Of a DNA stretch of 48,452 nt, positions 8,275 through 16,192 are shown piece by piece. Each line of letters starts with the position of its first letter. Position 1 is the stretch's first letter. The stretch covers positions 1 to 48,452 of the forward strand of contig SFLA01000006.1 in NCBI GenBank assembly GCA_004553575.1. The letters are read 5' to 3'. Below the pieces are notes generated by a model. The model saw only the letters and a list, made by a program, of their open reading frames with translations. It was not told where the DNA came from and made no database searches. The translations under genes were made by a program, and so were the position numbers. The stretch is from Clostridiales bacterium. Lineage in GTDB: Bacteria; Bacillota; Clostridia; Oscillospirales; CAG-382.

Positions 8275-8517
8275 ATGCTTGACAACGAATCCTATGAACG
8301 TCTTAAAAAATTAAGCGATTCCGATTTCCGCGCGCTTATACTCCGTATTGCCGAGGCGGCGGGCGCCGACGCGCAAAAGACGGCGGCGATGATCGCATCC
8401 TCCTCGTCGCTTAAGAGCAATCTCGCGTCCATGTCCAGAGAGGACGCCGAACGGTTTATCGAATCTGCCGGACGCGAAAGAAGCGAGGAGATATACCGTA
8501 TAATATCGGGCAGGTGA
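8275..8517 (+). CDS. small hypothetical protein, 80 aa
   Basis: Not recognised. A short charged, helical protein (DNESYERLKKLSDSDFRALI at the N-terminus, then alanine- and serine-rich helices), with no membrane segment or cysteine motif. GGGGGT precedes the ATG at 8275 by 7 bases. An in-frame ATG at 8260 overlaps that ribosome site and is less likely. The gene is first in a tight run of three small genes: the next starts 6 bases after its stop. Co-orientation and spacing suggest joint expression with the two proteins that follow. Confidence 0.6.
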   Translation: MLDNESYERLKKLSDSDFRALILRIAEAAGADAQKTAAMIASSSSLKSNLASMSREDAERFIESAGRERSEEIYRIISGR

Positions 8518-8523
8518 AGCCGA

Positions 8524-8871
8524 ATGCCGGATGATTTCTCCGAAAAAGTTTCAAAGCTGCTTTCCGATCCCGAAATGGCGGCAAAAATAGCGGCGGTGGC
8601 ATCCTCGATCGGCGGAACCGGGAAGACCGCTTCGCCGGAGACGGCTTCGGATGCGGAGGCAGCGCCTTCGCTTCCGGCGTCTTCGTCTGCATTGCCTTCG
8701 TTTCAGCCTTCCGCTGCGGCACCTGCCTTCGCGCCGCGAAGCCGCAATACCGAACTGCTTATGGCGATAAAGCCGTTTCTTCGTGCCGAAAAGCAGAAAA
8801 AAATAGATACGCTCGTCCGCGCAATGTCGATTGCGGGATTGTTTTCCGGCAAGGGGAAGGGAGGAGGCTGA
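8524..8871 (+). CDS. small hypothetical protein with low-complexity centre, 115 aa
   Basis: Not assigned to a named family. Three parts can be seen. Residues ~1-35 form an amphipathic helix pattern (KVSKLLSDPEMAAKIAAVAS), residues ~36-72 an Ala/Ser/Pro-rich linker, and residues ~73-108 a second helical unit, NTELLMAIKPFLRAEKQKKI followed by DTLVRAMSIAGLF. The last unit resembles a short motif I associate with small uncharacterised proteins of Clostridia. The gene lies between two other small genes and its stop is one base before the next start. Confidence 0.6.
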   Translation: MPDDFSEKVSKLLSDPEMAAKIAAVASSIGGTGKTASPETASDAEAAPSLPASSSALPSFQPSAAAPAFAPRSRNTELLMAIKPFLRAEKQKKIDTLVRAMSIAGLFSGKGKGGG

Positions 8872-8872
8872 A

Positions 8873-9211
8873 ATGTATACCCGTGATTTTGACGGCGGTA
8901 TCCGTTCCGACGGTATGCTGAGCGATTATATACGCCGCTCTGCGGAGCACGCTCATCCCGAGCCCGACCGGTGTCCGCCGGACCCTCCGCAGCCCGACAG
9001 GTGTCCGCCGGCTCCTCCGCCGGATTCATGTCCGCATGAACCGCCTCCCGACTGCGGCGGCAGGGGGATTATCGGTGGTTTGCGGTCGATGCTTCGCGGT
9101 ATCGGGATTGACGATCTTATACTTATAGGCATAGGAGTGCTGCTTCTGCTGGATTCGGATACAGACAACGATATGCTGTTAATCTTTATTCTGCTTGCTC
9201 TGTTTCTCTGA
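8873..9211 (+). CDS. small proline/cysteine-repeat protein with hydrophobic C-terminus, 112 aa
   Basis: Not recognised. The start is ATG at 8873, just behind a strong GGAGG in the end of the preceding gene. A longer reading frame from 8831 would overlap that gene and bypass the ribosome site. Residues 31-61 hold repeats of the form PDRCPP.PP, each with one Cys. Residues ~62-79 are glycine-rich. The end consists of two hydrophobic stretches (DLILIGIGVLLLL at 81-93 and MLLIFILLALFL at 101-112) split by an acidic DSDTDND turn. It could be a membrane-anchored or coat-associated small protein. Its last 33 bases overlap the convergent helix-turn-helix-like gene. Confidence 0.6.
   Translation: MYTRDFDGGIRSDGMLSDYIRRSAEHAHPEPDRCPPDPPQPDRCPPAPPPDSCPHEPPPDCGGRGIIGGLRSMLRGIGIDDLILIGIGVLLLLDSDTDNDMLLIFILLALFL
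8963..9055 (+). repeat. in-gene Pro/Cys repeat (PDRCPP.PP units)
   Basis: Three imperfect units encode PDRCPPDPPQ, PDRCPPAPPP and DSCPHEPPPD, followed by a terminal C. The DNA repeats the core gtgtccgccgg. Confidence 0.7.
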
Positions 9212-9586
9212 CATCCGTTCGCTCTCGCGGTCGGCAATAAAAGCGATATAGTCCTCGACGCTGCTGCGTCCCTTCGGGGTGAGCGCACGAAAGCGGTCGA
9301 GGAAGGTATCGCTTTTTTGGCGTTTTACCTTTTTGCGCGTATCGGGCGGGAATATCCCCGCCGCGTAAAGCAGGTCCTCGAGGTCTATATCGTTCCACGC
9401 CGCCAGCGCGATCTTTTTTATCAGCTTGGGACGCGGAGGGTTCTCCTGAGTCATACCGGACAGCTTGCGCATCTGCACATATGAAATACCGCTGTCGAAG
9501 GCGAACTGTCTCCACGACCGGTCGCCCTTTGCCTTTTCAAGCAAAAGCGAAAAGATTTTTTTGTTCCAGCGCTGTGTGCTTTCCAT
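9179..9586 (-). CDS. helix-turn-helix-like protein, 135 aa
   Basis: Residues ~12-60 resemble an XRE-type helix-turn-helix: SLLLEKAKGDRSWRQFAFDS followed by GISYVQMRKL, with a later helix pair PKLIKKIALAAW. The C-terminal half is charged (KKVKRQKSD, SERMSEKQSKQNKD) and includes LTPKGRSSVEDYIAFI, as seen in Clostridial Xre-like regulators. DNA binding is inferred from pattern only. Its ATG overlaps the stop of the upstream lipoprotein gene by one base, so it is probably the third gene of the coaW unit. Its 3' end overlaps the convergent small gene. Confidence 0.65.
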   Translation of the reverse strand: MESTQRWNKKIFSLLLEKAKGDRSWRQFAFDSGISYVQMRKLSGMTQENPPRPKLIKKIALAAWNDIDLEDLLYAAGIFPPDTRKKVKRQKSDTFLDRFRALTPKGRSSVEDYIAFIADRESERMSEKQSKQNKD

Positions 9587-10116
9587 TATTTAACGTTTTC
9601 CTCAAAATAAGCGGCTATATCCGCGTTATGACCTATTACCGCAGTATAGTATATGCACTCGTCGGTTACTTCAAACACGGCGGTCGTAAGCCCTTCGGTG
9701 TTGATAGACGGATAGTTTACCGCGTTTTCGATCATAGCGTTTATGCGTGCCTTTATGAAGGATGCAAATTCCTCGGCGTCAGCTCCGTCCTTAAGGAAAA
9801 ACACTCCGAATTCTGCGGGCGCCGTCGGGTCGGCGTCATCTATATAAACACAGTAAGCGGTAACAGCTTCCATGTCGGGCACCTCGCCCATATCGCCGTA
9901 AAACGAAAGCAGCAGGTCCTCGTCAAGATATCCGCCCGGTGTGTTGTTCGCCGAGGAATAATACCTGCCGCCGCTTACGCCGAATTCTCCGGCGGCGCCG
10001 TGTACGACAGTGTCGGGGTCGACCGCCGCGGAGCCGGATTCCGCTCCGGTATCGGGACTGCATGCGGACAGAAGCACAATTGCCGCCGAAAGAATAAGTA
10101 AAAATGCCTTTTTCAT
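9586..10116 (-). CDS. DUF4358-type lipoprotein
   Basis: The N-terminus is a lipoprotein signal: KK, a hydrophobic core and the lipobox LSAC, with lipidation expected at C19. The mature part of about 155 residues shows the pattern I associate with DUF4358, a domain of Firmicutes lipoproteins of unknown function: YLDEDLLLSFYGDM, PAEFGVFFLKDGADAEEFAS and a C-terminal strand with YYTAVIGHNADIA. It should sit on the outer face of the membrane. The gene starts 2 bases after coaW and overlaps the helix-turn-helix-like gene, so the three form one unit. Confidence 0.78.
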   Translation of the reverse strand: MKKAFLLILSAAIVLLSACSPDTGAESGSAAVDPDTVVHGAAGEFGVSGGRYYSSANNTPGGYLDEDLLLSFYGDMGEVPDMEAVTAYCVYIDDADPTAPAEFGVFFLKDGADAEEFASFIKARINAMIENAVNYPSINTEGLTTAVFEVTDECIYYTAVIGHNADIAAYFEENVK

Positions 10117-10118
10117 TG

Positions 10119-10943
10119 TCAGTTCTCCTTTGCAGTCAGCGCTGCTCCGATAACCGTCGCGTACTGCGACATATCGGGTATAATGAATTTAACACCGAAC
10201 ATTTCCGAAAGCGACCTGAATTTATCTTTTGCCTGCGGAAGCACCGACAGATTTCCGGTAAGCACTATATCCGTAACCGATTTCTGCCGTGCCGAAAAAA
10301 TCGCCATCATTCCCGCGGTTTCGTAAACGAGGTTGATAATTCCGAGCGCGATGTCCTCGCGTCCGGCGGTTTCCTTCAGATTCCCGAAGTTTGAAGCGGT
10401 GGTCTTGGCGGTAAGGTTGGGAGAAATATCCTTTTTTGTCATTGCTTCTATCGTAAGATCGATATTCTCCAGCGACCCACCCGCCGCAAGCGCGGCTATC
10501 TCGTCGGCGGACGACATACCGAGCATCTTTCTCGACAGTCCTATAAGCGTTCCTCCGCCGACACCGGTTCCTCCGAGATGCTCGGCAACGCCTTCGTGCG
10601 CGTAGATCATCGCGGTTCCGGTGCCCATGCTTACTATCACTGCGCGGACAAGCCCCGTAAGGTACAGACCGCCTTTTCCGGTTGCCATAAACTCGTTTAT
10701 GTGGTGAGTCGGAAGACCGTATATGTCGTCGGTAAGAAAGGCGCTTCCGACTCCGGTAACCGCCACCCGCTCGATACCCGAAATGGGAATCCGGTTTTCA
10801 GATGTATATTTGCCGAACGCTCCGTAAACCGATGCGAGCGGATCCGTAGCCTTTACCGCGGACGGCCTGAGCAGTACGCCGTCCTTCAGCGCCGTTATTT
10901 TTGTGGTGCTTCCGCCGATGTCTATTCCGATAATTACGCTCAA
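10119..10943 (-). CDS. coaW: type II pantothenate kinase CoaW
   Basis: ASKHA-fold kinase that phosphorylates pantothenate, the first step of coenzyme A synthesis. The type II form is not feedback-inhibited by CoA in the manner of type I. Motifs are IIGIDIGGSTTKI at the N-terminus, VSMGTGTAMIY and the glycine-rich GGTGVGGGTLIGLSR that defines this type, with VLTGNLS near the C-terminus. The TTG at 10943 is chosen because AAGGA lies 10 bases upstream and the protein then begins directly at the phosphate loop. The GTG at 10952 is too close to that site. The gene has a clear promoter and leads a three-gene unit. Confidence 0.9.
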   Translation of the reverse strand: MSVIIGIDIGGSTTKITALKDGVLLRPSAVKATDPLASVYGAFGKYTSENRIPISGIERVAVTGVGSAFLTDDIYGLPTHHINEFMATGKGGLYLTGLVRAVIVSMGTGTAMIYAHEGVAEHLGGTGVGGGTLIGLSRKMLGMSSADEIAALAAGGSLENIDLTIEAMTKKDISPNLTAKTTASNFGNLKETAGREDIALGIINLVYETAGMMAIFSARQKSVTDIVLTGNLSVLPQAKDKFRSLSEMFGVKFIIPDMSQYATVIGAALTAKEN

Positions 10944-10964
10944 TGATATCACATCCTTTCGGAT

Positions 10965-10993
10965 ATTTTACCTTTTTGCGGCACAAAAGTCAA
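10965..10993 (-). promoter_or_regulatory. sigma-A promoter for coaW unit
   Basis: On the minus strand TTGACT (10993-10988), a 17-nt spacer and TAAAAT (10970-10965) lie about 20 bases upstream of the coaW start. Confidence 0.75.
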
Positions 10994-11061
10994 TATGTGC
11001 CTGCATTTTGAAAAAACTCGCAATTCCGTTTTGTTTATACGACGCGGTTAAACTGTTTTAC

Positions 11062-11090
11062 TTGACATAAACGTCTCTGAGTGCTACAAT
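11062..11090 (+). promoter_or_regulatory. sigma-A promoter for the YegP-type gene
   Basis: TTGACA (11062-11067), a 17-nt spacer and TACAAT (11085-11090) lie about 60 bases before the gene. This is one of the best promoter matches in the window. Confidence 0.82.
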
Positions 11091-11152
11091 ATCCTGCAGA
11101 ATAGTGCCGGTAACGCACAAAAAATCTAAAATTCGACAGCAGGAGGATTACC

Positions 11153-11518
11153 ATGGGAAAGATTGTTATCAAGCAGACCCCTTCCGGCTACAGATTCAAC
11201 CTGAAGGCGTCTAACGGCGAGGTTATTGCCGTATCGGAGACCTACAAGTCAGAGTCCGGATGTCTCGGCGGAATCGAGAGCCTGAAAGCAAACGCAAATG
11301 CACCGGTTGAGGATCAGACCGTAAGCGAGCCGGAACAGCTCAAGAACCCCAAGTACGAAATGTATACCGACAAAGCCGGCGAGTTCCGCTTCCGTCTTAA
11401 GGCGAGAAACGGTGAGATTATTGCCGTTTCCGAGGGCTACAAGGCAAAGGCCAGTTGCCTTAACGGAATTGCCAGCGTCGGCAGAAACGCACCCGAGGCC
11501 GAAATCGTTAACGAATAA
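11153..11518 (+). CDS. YegP-type protein with two DUF1508 repeats
   Basis: Small soluble protein of 121 residues made of two tandem copies of the DUF1508/YegP unit (residues ~3-47 and ~66-112). Each has the Y.F.LKA.NGE.IAVSE.Y(K)......CL.GI signature: FNLKASNGEVIAVSETY and FRLKARNGEIIAVSEGY. The molecular role of the family is not established. A near-consensus promoter, an AGGAGG six bases before the ATG and a strong terminator make it a well-expressed single gene. Third codon positions also look highly biased, as in abundant proteins. Confidence 0.9.
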   Translation: MGKIVIKQTPSGYRFNLKASNGEVIAVSETYKSESGCLGGIESLKANANAPVEDQTVSEPEQLKNPKYEMYTDKAGEFRFRLKARNGEIIAVSEGYKAKASCLNGIASVGRNAPEAEIVNE

Positions 11519-11542
11519 CGGCGTTTTCCCGGTATAACGTAT

Positions 11543-11575
11543 AAGAAAGACCGTACAAGCGGTCTTTCTTTTTTT
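11543..11575 (+). terminator. Rho-independent terminator after the YegP-type gene
   Basis: AAGAAAGACCG (11543-11553) and CGGTCTTTCTT (11560-11570) form an 11-bp stem with a 6-nt loop, followed by a T-run to 11575. Confidence 0.92.
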
Positions 11576-11584
11576 GCAAAACCC

Positions 11585-11613
11585 TTTTCAAACATAGAAA
11601 AATGTGGTATACT
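11585..11613 (+). promoter_or_regulatory. extended -10 promoter for holB
   Basis: TTTTCA (11585-11590), a 17-nt spacer and TATACT (11608-11613) preceded by TGG (an extended -10 TGn). Confidence 0.6.
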
Positions 11614-11665
11614 TCAGGAAGTATCGGTTATAATCCGGTCGATTTCGGAAAGAGGTGTGTCCCGG

Positions 11666-12643
11666 GTGGTGCTAAACCGTGCGGTAAAAGAATCATTTGC
11701 GGCTTCCTGCCGTGAGGGAAAGGTAACGCACGCGTATATTATAGAAGGTGCCCGGGGGGTCGGCAAAATGGATTTTGCACTTTATGCCGCACAGCTTATC
11801 TTCTGCACCTCAGCTTCCGCTCCCTGCGGGGTGTGCGCCCAGTGCCGCAAGATCCTTTCAAGGGCACATCCGGACGTATATTTTTACGGTGGTCAGAACT
11901 CCGTAACGGTATCCGATGCACGCAGGATGATCCGTGATTCGGTTATTTCACCGAACGACGGCGACCGAAAGGTATATATTATCGAGAACGCCGATAAAAT
12001 GAACGCGGCGGCTCAGAATGCGATGCTTAAGATATTCGAGGAGCCTCCCGATCCGGTCGTGTTTTTTCTGCTGGCGGAGCGCCGTGACATGCTTCTTCCG
12101 ACGGTAGTGTCACGTTGCCGCACCATAACAATATCCGGCATGGACGAAGATGAGATACTCGCCGAACTGACTGCGCGGTATCCCCGCCGCAGCCGCGAGC
12201 AGCTTGCCGAGGCGGCACGACTGTGCGGCAGAAGTATCGGTGAGGCGGAGGAGCTTTTAGGCAAGGACGGAATTGCCGAGATGAAGCGCGCATACGATTT
12301 TATGAGAGGGTATTTCGGTGCCGCAGACAGATACGCGCTGTATGTTTCGGTGATGGGCGGCAGGCAGAAGAGAGATTCGAATCAGCTTTTTCTGCTGCTG
12401 CTGTGCGATGCGTTTACCGATATAATGCGGGTAAAATGCGGATACAACCATTGCACCGTTCTGTCTGTTCAGGAGGCCGCCGGGTATTCCCGCGCCGTTA
12501 CCCTAAGGTCTGCGTCCGCGGCAATACGTATTATTCAGGACGCTTACGCCGCAATAACCGATAACGGTAACTATAACGCCGTGATGAGCGATATGATCGT
12601 AAGGCTTTTGGCCGAAAGGAAACAGTATGGACAGAACAGATAA
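11666..12643 (+). CDS. holB: DNA polymerase III delta-prime subunit HolB
   Basis: Clamp-loader AAA+ subunit that helps load the beta clamp. Numbering from this start, a P-loop GARGVGK is at residues 28-34, and zinc-type cysteines (C47, C54, C57, C60) lie in the FCTSASAPCGVCAQC segment. The acidic stretch VYIIENADKMNAAAQNAMLK stands in for Walker B/sensor, and the SRC motif is in VVSRCRTI. Length is about 325 residues, as usual. A GTG at 11657 abuts the AAAGAGG ribosome site, so the GTG at 11666, 10 bases away, is preferred. Its end overlaps ricT by 17 bp, the classic holB-yaaT pairing of Firmicutes. Confidence 0.92.
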   Translation: MVLNRAVKESFAASCREGKVTHAYIIEGARGVGKMDFALYAAQLIFCTSASAPCGVCAQCRKILSRAHPDVYFYGGQNSVTVSDARRMIRDSVISPNDGDRKVYIIENADKMNAAAQNAMLKIFEEPPDPVVFFLLAERRDMLLPTVVSRCRTITISGMDEDEILAELTARYPRRSREQLAEAARLCGRSIGEAEELLGKDGIAEMKRAYDFMRGYFGAADRYALYVSVMGGRQKRDSNQLFLLLLCDAFTDIMRVKCGYNHCTVLSVQEAAGYSRAVTLRSASAAIRIIQDAYAAITDNGNYNAVMSDMIVRLLAERKQYGQNR

Positions 12644-13559
12644 TAAAAACACGGCTCCGGATCAGCAGAATCAACAGATCCCGGCCGCGGAGCCCGAGGT
12701 AGAGATAGTCGGTATAAAATTCCGCGAGGACGGGAAGATATATTACTTTTCACCCGGCGGCATTTCTTTTGCAAAAGGCGACCATGCAATAGTCGAGACT
12801 GCACGAGGCTGTGAATACGGCGTCTGCGCGCTCGGCAACCGAATGGTAAAGCAGAGCGAGATCGTACCGCCGCTCAAGCCGGTGGTGCGCCGCGCCACGC
12901 CCGATGACGACGGACGTTATGCAGCCAACCGCATGCTGGAGGAACGCGCAAAAAAGGTATTTGCCGAGAAGGCCGAAAAGAACGGGCTGGTAATGCAGCT
13001 CGTTGATGTTGAATATACCTTCGATAATTCCAAGCTGATATTCTATTTTACCGCCGACGGAAGAGTCGATTTCCGCGAGCTTGTTAAGGATCTGGCGGGC
13101 GTGTTCCGCACCCGTATTGAGCTTCGGCAGATCGGCGTGCGGGACGAGGCAAAGCTTATCGGAGGAATCGGGGTATGCGGCAGACCCTTCTGCTGCAAGG
13201 AATTCCTTCCGGATTTTGCACAGGTATCTATAAAAATGGCAAAGGAACAGAATCTTTCGCTGTCCAGCGCCAAGATTTCCGGCTCATGCGGCAGACTTAT
13301 GTGCTGTCTGCGGTTCGAGCACGAGGTATACGAGCGCGAATACGCCGATTTTCCCAAGGTGGATTCGATAGTCGAAACGCCGGCGGGCAGGGGGATTATT
13401 ACCGAAAGCAGCTTCCTAAGCGGTAAGATAAAGGTTAGAATGAACGGAGATCAGAACGCGCCGGTGAAGGTGTTTACAAAAGACGAGGTAAAGGTTGTCG
13501 GAAGCATAAAGCGTCGCGACGAAAACACCGACGATCTGCGCAATCTGGAGGAAAAGTAA
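12627..13559 (+). CDS. ricT: RicT/YaaT, PSP1-domain subunit of the RNase Y specificity complex
   Basis: In Bacillus this protein (YaaT) joins RicA and RicF in an Fe-S-containing complex that directs RNase Y cleavage and affects sporulation, competence and biofilm formation. The conserved PSP1 core is present. It includes GVCGRPFCCKEFL with C184, C189 and C190, and SGSCGRLMCCLRFE with C221, C226 and C227; these sets are the expected cluster ligands. Flanking features are an unstructured N-terminus of about 24 residues and a charged C-terminus. The length of 310 is a little over the usual 275-290. RicA and RicF are not in the window. Confidence 0.93.
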   Translation: MDRTDNKNTAPDQQNQQIPAAEPEVEIVGIKFREDGKIYYFSPGGISFAKGDHAIVETARGCEYGVCALGNRMVKQSEIVPPLKPVVRRATPDDDGRYAANRMLEERAKKVFAEKAEKNGLVMQLVDVEYTFDNSKLIFYFTADGRVDFRELVKDLAGVFRTRIELRQIGVRDEAKLIGGIGVCGRPFCCKEFLPDFAQVSIKMAKEQNLSLSSAKISGSCGRLMCCLRFEHEVYEREYADFPKVDSIVETPAGRGIITESSFLSGKIKVRMNGDQNAPVKVFTKDEVKVVGSIKRRDENTDDLRNLEEK

Positions 13560-13582
13560 ACGAAGGGACAGGGTGTACGGAA

Positions 13583-14995
13583 TTGGTTTTTTCGTCTCTC
13601 ATCTTTATATTCGCTTATCTTGCGGCGTCGCTCGCCGTGTACTATACAGCACCACTTAAAGCACGGAACGCCGTGCTTTTCGCGGTTTCACTGCTTTTTT
13701 ACGGGTGGGGCGAGCCGCTTTACATAGTCGTTATGCTCGTTTCGGTGGTTTCGGCGTATGTGTTCGGTTTTTTTATAGAAAAATACCGCGTTTCGGCTCC
13801 CCGTCGTTCAAAGGGCTTTATGATCGCGTCGGTATGCGTAAGCCTGTCCTTCCTGTTGTTCTTCAAATATTTTAATTTTTTTATCGAAAATCTCGCGTTA
13901 ATACCGTTTTTGTCGTCGCTTAAGCCGATAGAGGGCCTTAAGCTCCCGGTGGGAATATCGTTCTATACCTTCCAGATAATGTCCTATACTATCGATCTGT
14001 ACCGCGGCGATACCGCCGTGCAAAAGCGTATAGTCGCATTCGGGACCTATGTTACTCTTTTCCCGCAGCTTATAGCCGGACCGATTGTCCGCTACCGCGA
14101 CGTCGACGATCAGCTCGCCTGCCGCACCCACACCGTACCCAAATTCGCCTCAGGTGTACGCCGTTTTTGCGTCGGGCTTGTTAAGAAGGTGCTTATTGCG
14201 GATTCGATTGCCGCACTCGGAGGATATTTCGAGAATCTCCACGGCATAGAGCCCACGGTGGTCGGCGCCTGGATGATCGTTATATGCTTTACCTTCCAGA
14301 TATACTTCGATTTCTCGGGCTATTCGGATATGGCGATAGGTCTCGGACGTATGTTCGGGTTTGAGTTTCTCGAAAATTTCAATTATCCGTATATGGCGGT
14401 CAGTATTACCGATTTCTGGCGCCGCTGGCATATATCGCTTTCCACCTGGTTCCGCGAATATGTGTATATTCCGCTCGGCGGCAATCGCCGCGGTACCGCC
14501 GCGCAGTACCGGAATATCGCTGTCGTATGGCTTCTCACAGGCTTCTGGCACGGCGCGAGCTGGAATTTTCTGCTTTGGGGAGCTTACTTCTGCGTTCTGC
14601 TGATTATCGAAAAGGCGTTTTTGTTCCGAGCGCTCGAAAGGGCTCCGCGCGCCGTATCCCGTTTATACGCGCTGCTTGCGATCGCCTTCGGATGGCTTAT
14701 CTTCTTCTATACGGACATCTCCGCGGGCTGGAGCGTTTTCGTTTCTATGTTCGGCGCCGGAGGAATACCGTTTACCGTCTCTACCGTAAGCTACGATGTG
14801 CTGCGGAATCTCGTATTGCTTGCCGTATGCGTTGCGGGAAGCACTCCGTATCCGCGCCGTGCATATGAATACCTTGTAAACCGTTTCCGCGCCGTCGAAT
14901 ACCTTTCGCCGGTGTTTGTATCCGGCGCGTTCGTGCTGTGCGTTTCGTATCTCGTTGACAGCACCTTCAGCCCGTTCCTGTACTACATTTTCTGA
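13583..14995 (+). CDS. MBOAT-family O-acyltransferase (AlgI/PatA/DltB-like)
   Basis: Multi-pass membrane protein of 470 residues with the membrane-bound O-acyltransferase pattern. The N-terminus reads VFSSLIFIFAYLAASLAVYY. LPVGISFYTFQIMSYTID lies near 121-138, RWHISLSTWFREYVYIPLGG at 281-300, and the catalytic histidine H323 is in LTGFWHGASWNFLLWG. Such enzymes move an acyl group, usually acetyl, across the membrane onto an extracellular polysaccharide, with a partner protein finishing the transfer. The next gene is that partner type. The target glycan is unknown. TTG is the start, with GGGTG 7 bases upstream, and it gives the canonical N-terminus. Confidence 0.93.
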   Translation: MVFSSLIFIFAYLAASLAVYYTAPLKARNAVLFAVSLLFYGWGEPLYIVVMLVSVVSAYVFGFFIEKYRVSAPRRSKGFMIASVCVSLSFLLFFKYFNFFIENLALIPFLSSLKPIEGLKLPVGISFYTFQIMSYTIDLYRGDTAVQKRIVAFGTYVTLFPQLIAGPIVRYRDVDDQLACRTHTVPKFASGVRRFCVGLVKKVLIADSIAALGGYFENLHGIEPTVVGAWMIVICFTFQIYFDFSGYSDMAIGLGRMFGFEFLENFNYPYMAVSITDFWRRWHISLSTWFREYVYIPLGGNRRGTAAQYRNIAVVWLLTGFWHGASWNFLLWGAYFCVLLIIEKAFLFRALERAPRAVSRLYALLAIAFGWLIFFYTDISAGWSVFVSMFGAGGIPFTVSTVSYDVLRNLVLLAVCVAGSTPYPRRAYEYLVNRFRAVEYLSPVFVSGAFVLCVSYLVDSTFSPFLYYIF

Positions 14996-15006
14996 AAGGA
15001 GAAGGT

Positions 15007-16170
15007 ATGAAGCCGAACAGACGTACAGACATAGCTACCGTCGCACTGTTTCTCGCAGTTCTTTTCGGGCTCTCCGCGGCGTTCGTAATACTGCCGGACC
15101 GTACCCATTCCGATAACGAGAACCGGGACCTTCAGACCTTCCCGCAGGCAGACATCGGTTCCGTGCTTGACGGCAGCTTTTCTTCGGATATAAATACGTA
15201 TTTTGCCGATCAGTTTCCGCTTCGCGATATGTTTGTCGGCATTAAAGCGGCTTTCGAGCTGGCTCTTTGCAAGGGCGAGAATAACGGCGTAATGCTGGGC
15301 GCGGACTCAACCCTTGCCGTGCGGGATTTTACCGTGTATCAATCGCGGCTGCTAAGCACTCCGGATATGGATCGCTACTATGCCGAAACCGTGCGGAAGC
15401 AGCTCGCGATACTTAACGACTACGCCTTGTCAAGCGATATACCCGTATACGCCGTGCTCCCGCCCCGCACGGTGGACGTGGCGTCGGAATCGTTTATGTA
15501 TCCCTCGACGGTGAGCGAAAACCTGATGGCCGAAACCGCAGTCCTGTCCGAGGAAATATTCGTTCCGGTATACGATATGCTTAAAGATAAATACGATTCG
15601 GGAGAGTACGTTATGTACCGCACCGATCATCACTGGACAACTCTCGGCGCCTATTATGCCTATTGCGGGATTATGGAGCATATCGGAATGGGAGATTCAG
15701 TAATACCAAAAGAAGATTTTACCGTTTCGTCCGCCTCCGGCTTTTACGGCACCTCCTGGTCGAAGAGCGGGTTTCGGTTCGTGCCCGGCGATACTATTGA
15801 GCTCTGGTATTTCGGAAACGAAGACGAATTCACCACAAATACCGGCGACGGAAGCTTTTCGGGCTTTTACAATACGGATTGGCTTTCCGAAAAGGATAAG
15901 TATTCGGTGTTTATAGACGGAACTCATTCGGTAACCACCGTTAAAAAAAGCGGCGGGGAGCCGCGTGAAACCCTGCTTGTCGCCAAGGATTCGTTTGCAG
16001 ATTCGCTCGTACCTTTCCTCGCACAGCACTTTGATCTGGTAATTGTAAACCTGGCCGGCCGCATGACCGATTTAACAGCCTACGCCGCGGAGTATTCAGC
16101 CGACCGCGTGCTGATAGTCTGGAACTTCGAGAATCTTATAACAACCGGTACTATCGGTAACCTCAAGTAA
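15007..16170 (+). CDS. DHHW-family (AlgX/AlgJ-like SGNH) acetyltransferase partner
   Basis: Single-span protein with a large extracytoplasmic domain. The N-terminal helix (residues ~11-29) is followed by the DHHW/AlgX-like hydrolase fold. The catalytic pieces are present: Y204-R-T-D207-H208-H209-W210 supplies the D.H dyad, and KDSF (327-330) supplies the serine nucleophile S329. AlgX/AlgJ-type proteins take acetyl groups delivered by the MBOAT partner and place them on exported polysaccharide. The gene begins 11 bases after the MBOAT stop with a GGAGAAGG site, so the pair is co-translated. A degenerate relative is encoded at 44374-45783. Confidence 0.88.
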   Translation: MKPNRRTDIATVALFLAVLFGLSAAFVILPDRTHSDNENRDLQTFPQADIGSVLDGSFSSDINTYFADQFPLRDMFVGIKAAFELALCKGENNGVMLGADSTLAVRDFTVYQSRLLSTPDMDRYYAETVRKQLAILNDYALSSDIPVYAVLPPRTVDVASESFMYPSTVSENLMAETAVLSEEIFVPVYDMLKDKYDSGEYVMYRTDHHWTTLGAYYAYCGIMEHIGMGDSVIPKEDFTVSSASGFYGTSWSKSGFRFVPGDTIELWYFGNEDEFTTNTGDGSFSGFYNTDWLSEKDKYSVFIDGTHSVTTVKKSGGEPRETLLVAKDSFADSLVPFLAQHFDLVIVNLAGRMTDLTAYAAEYSADRVLIVWNFENLITTGTIGNLK

Positions 16171-16192
16171 TACGCTTCCGGACAAGGTATTA

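Noticed and set aside
11041..11152. Riboswitch in the leader of the YegP-type gene
   Set aside because: The leader is only about 55 bases after the promoter and shows no stable stem or known aptamer pattern.
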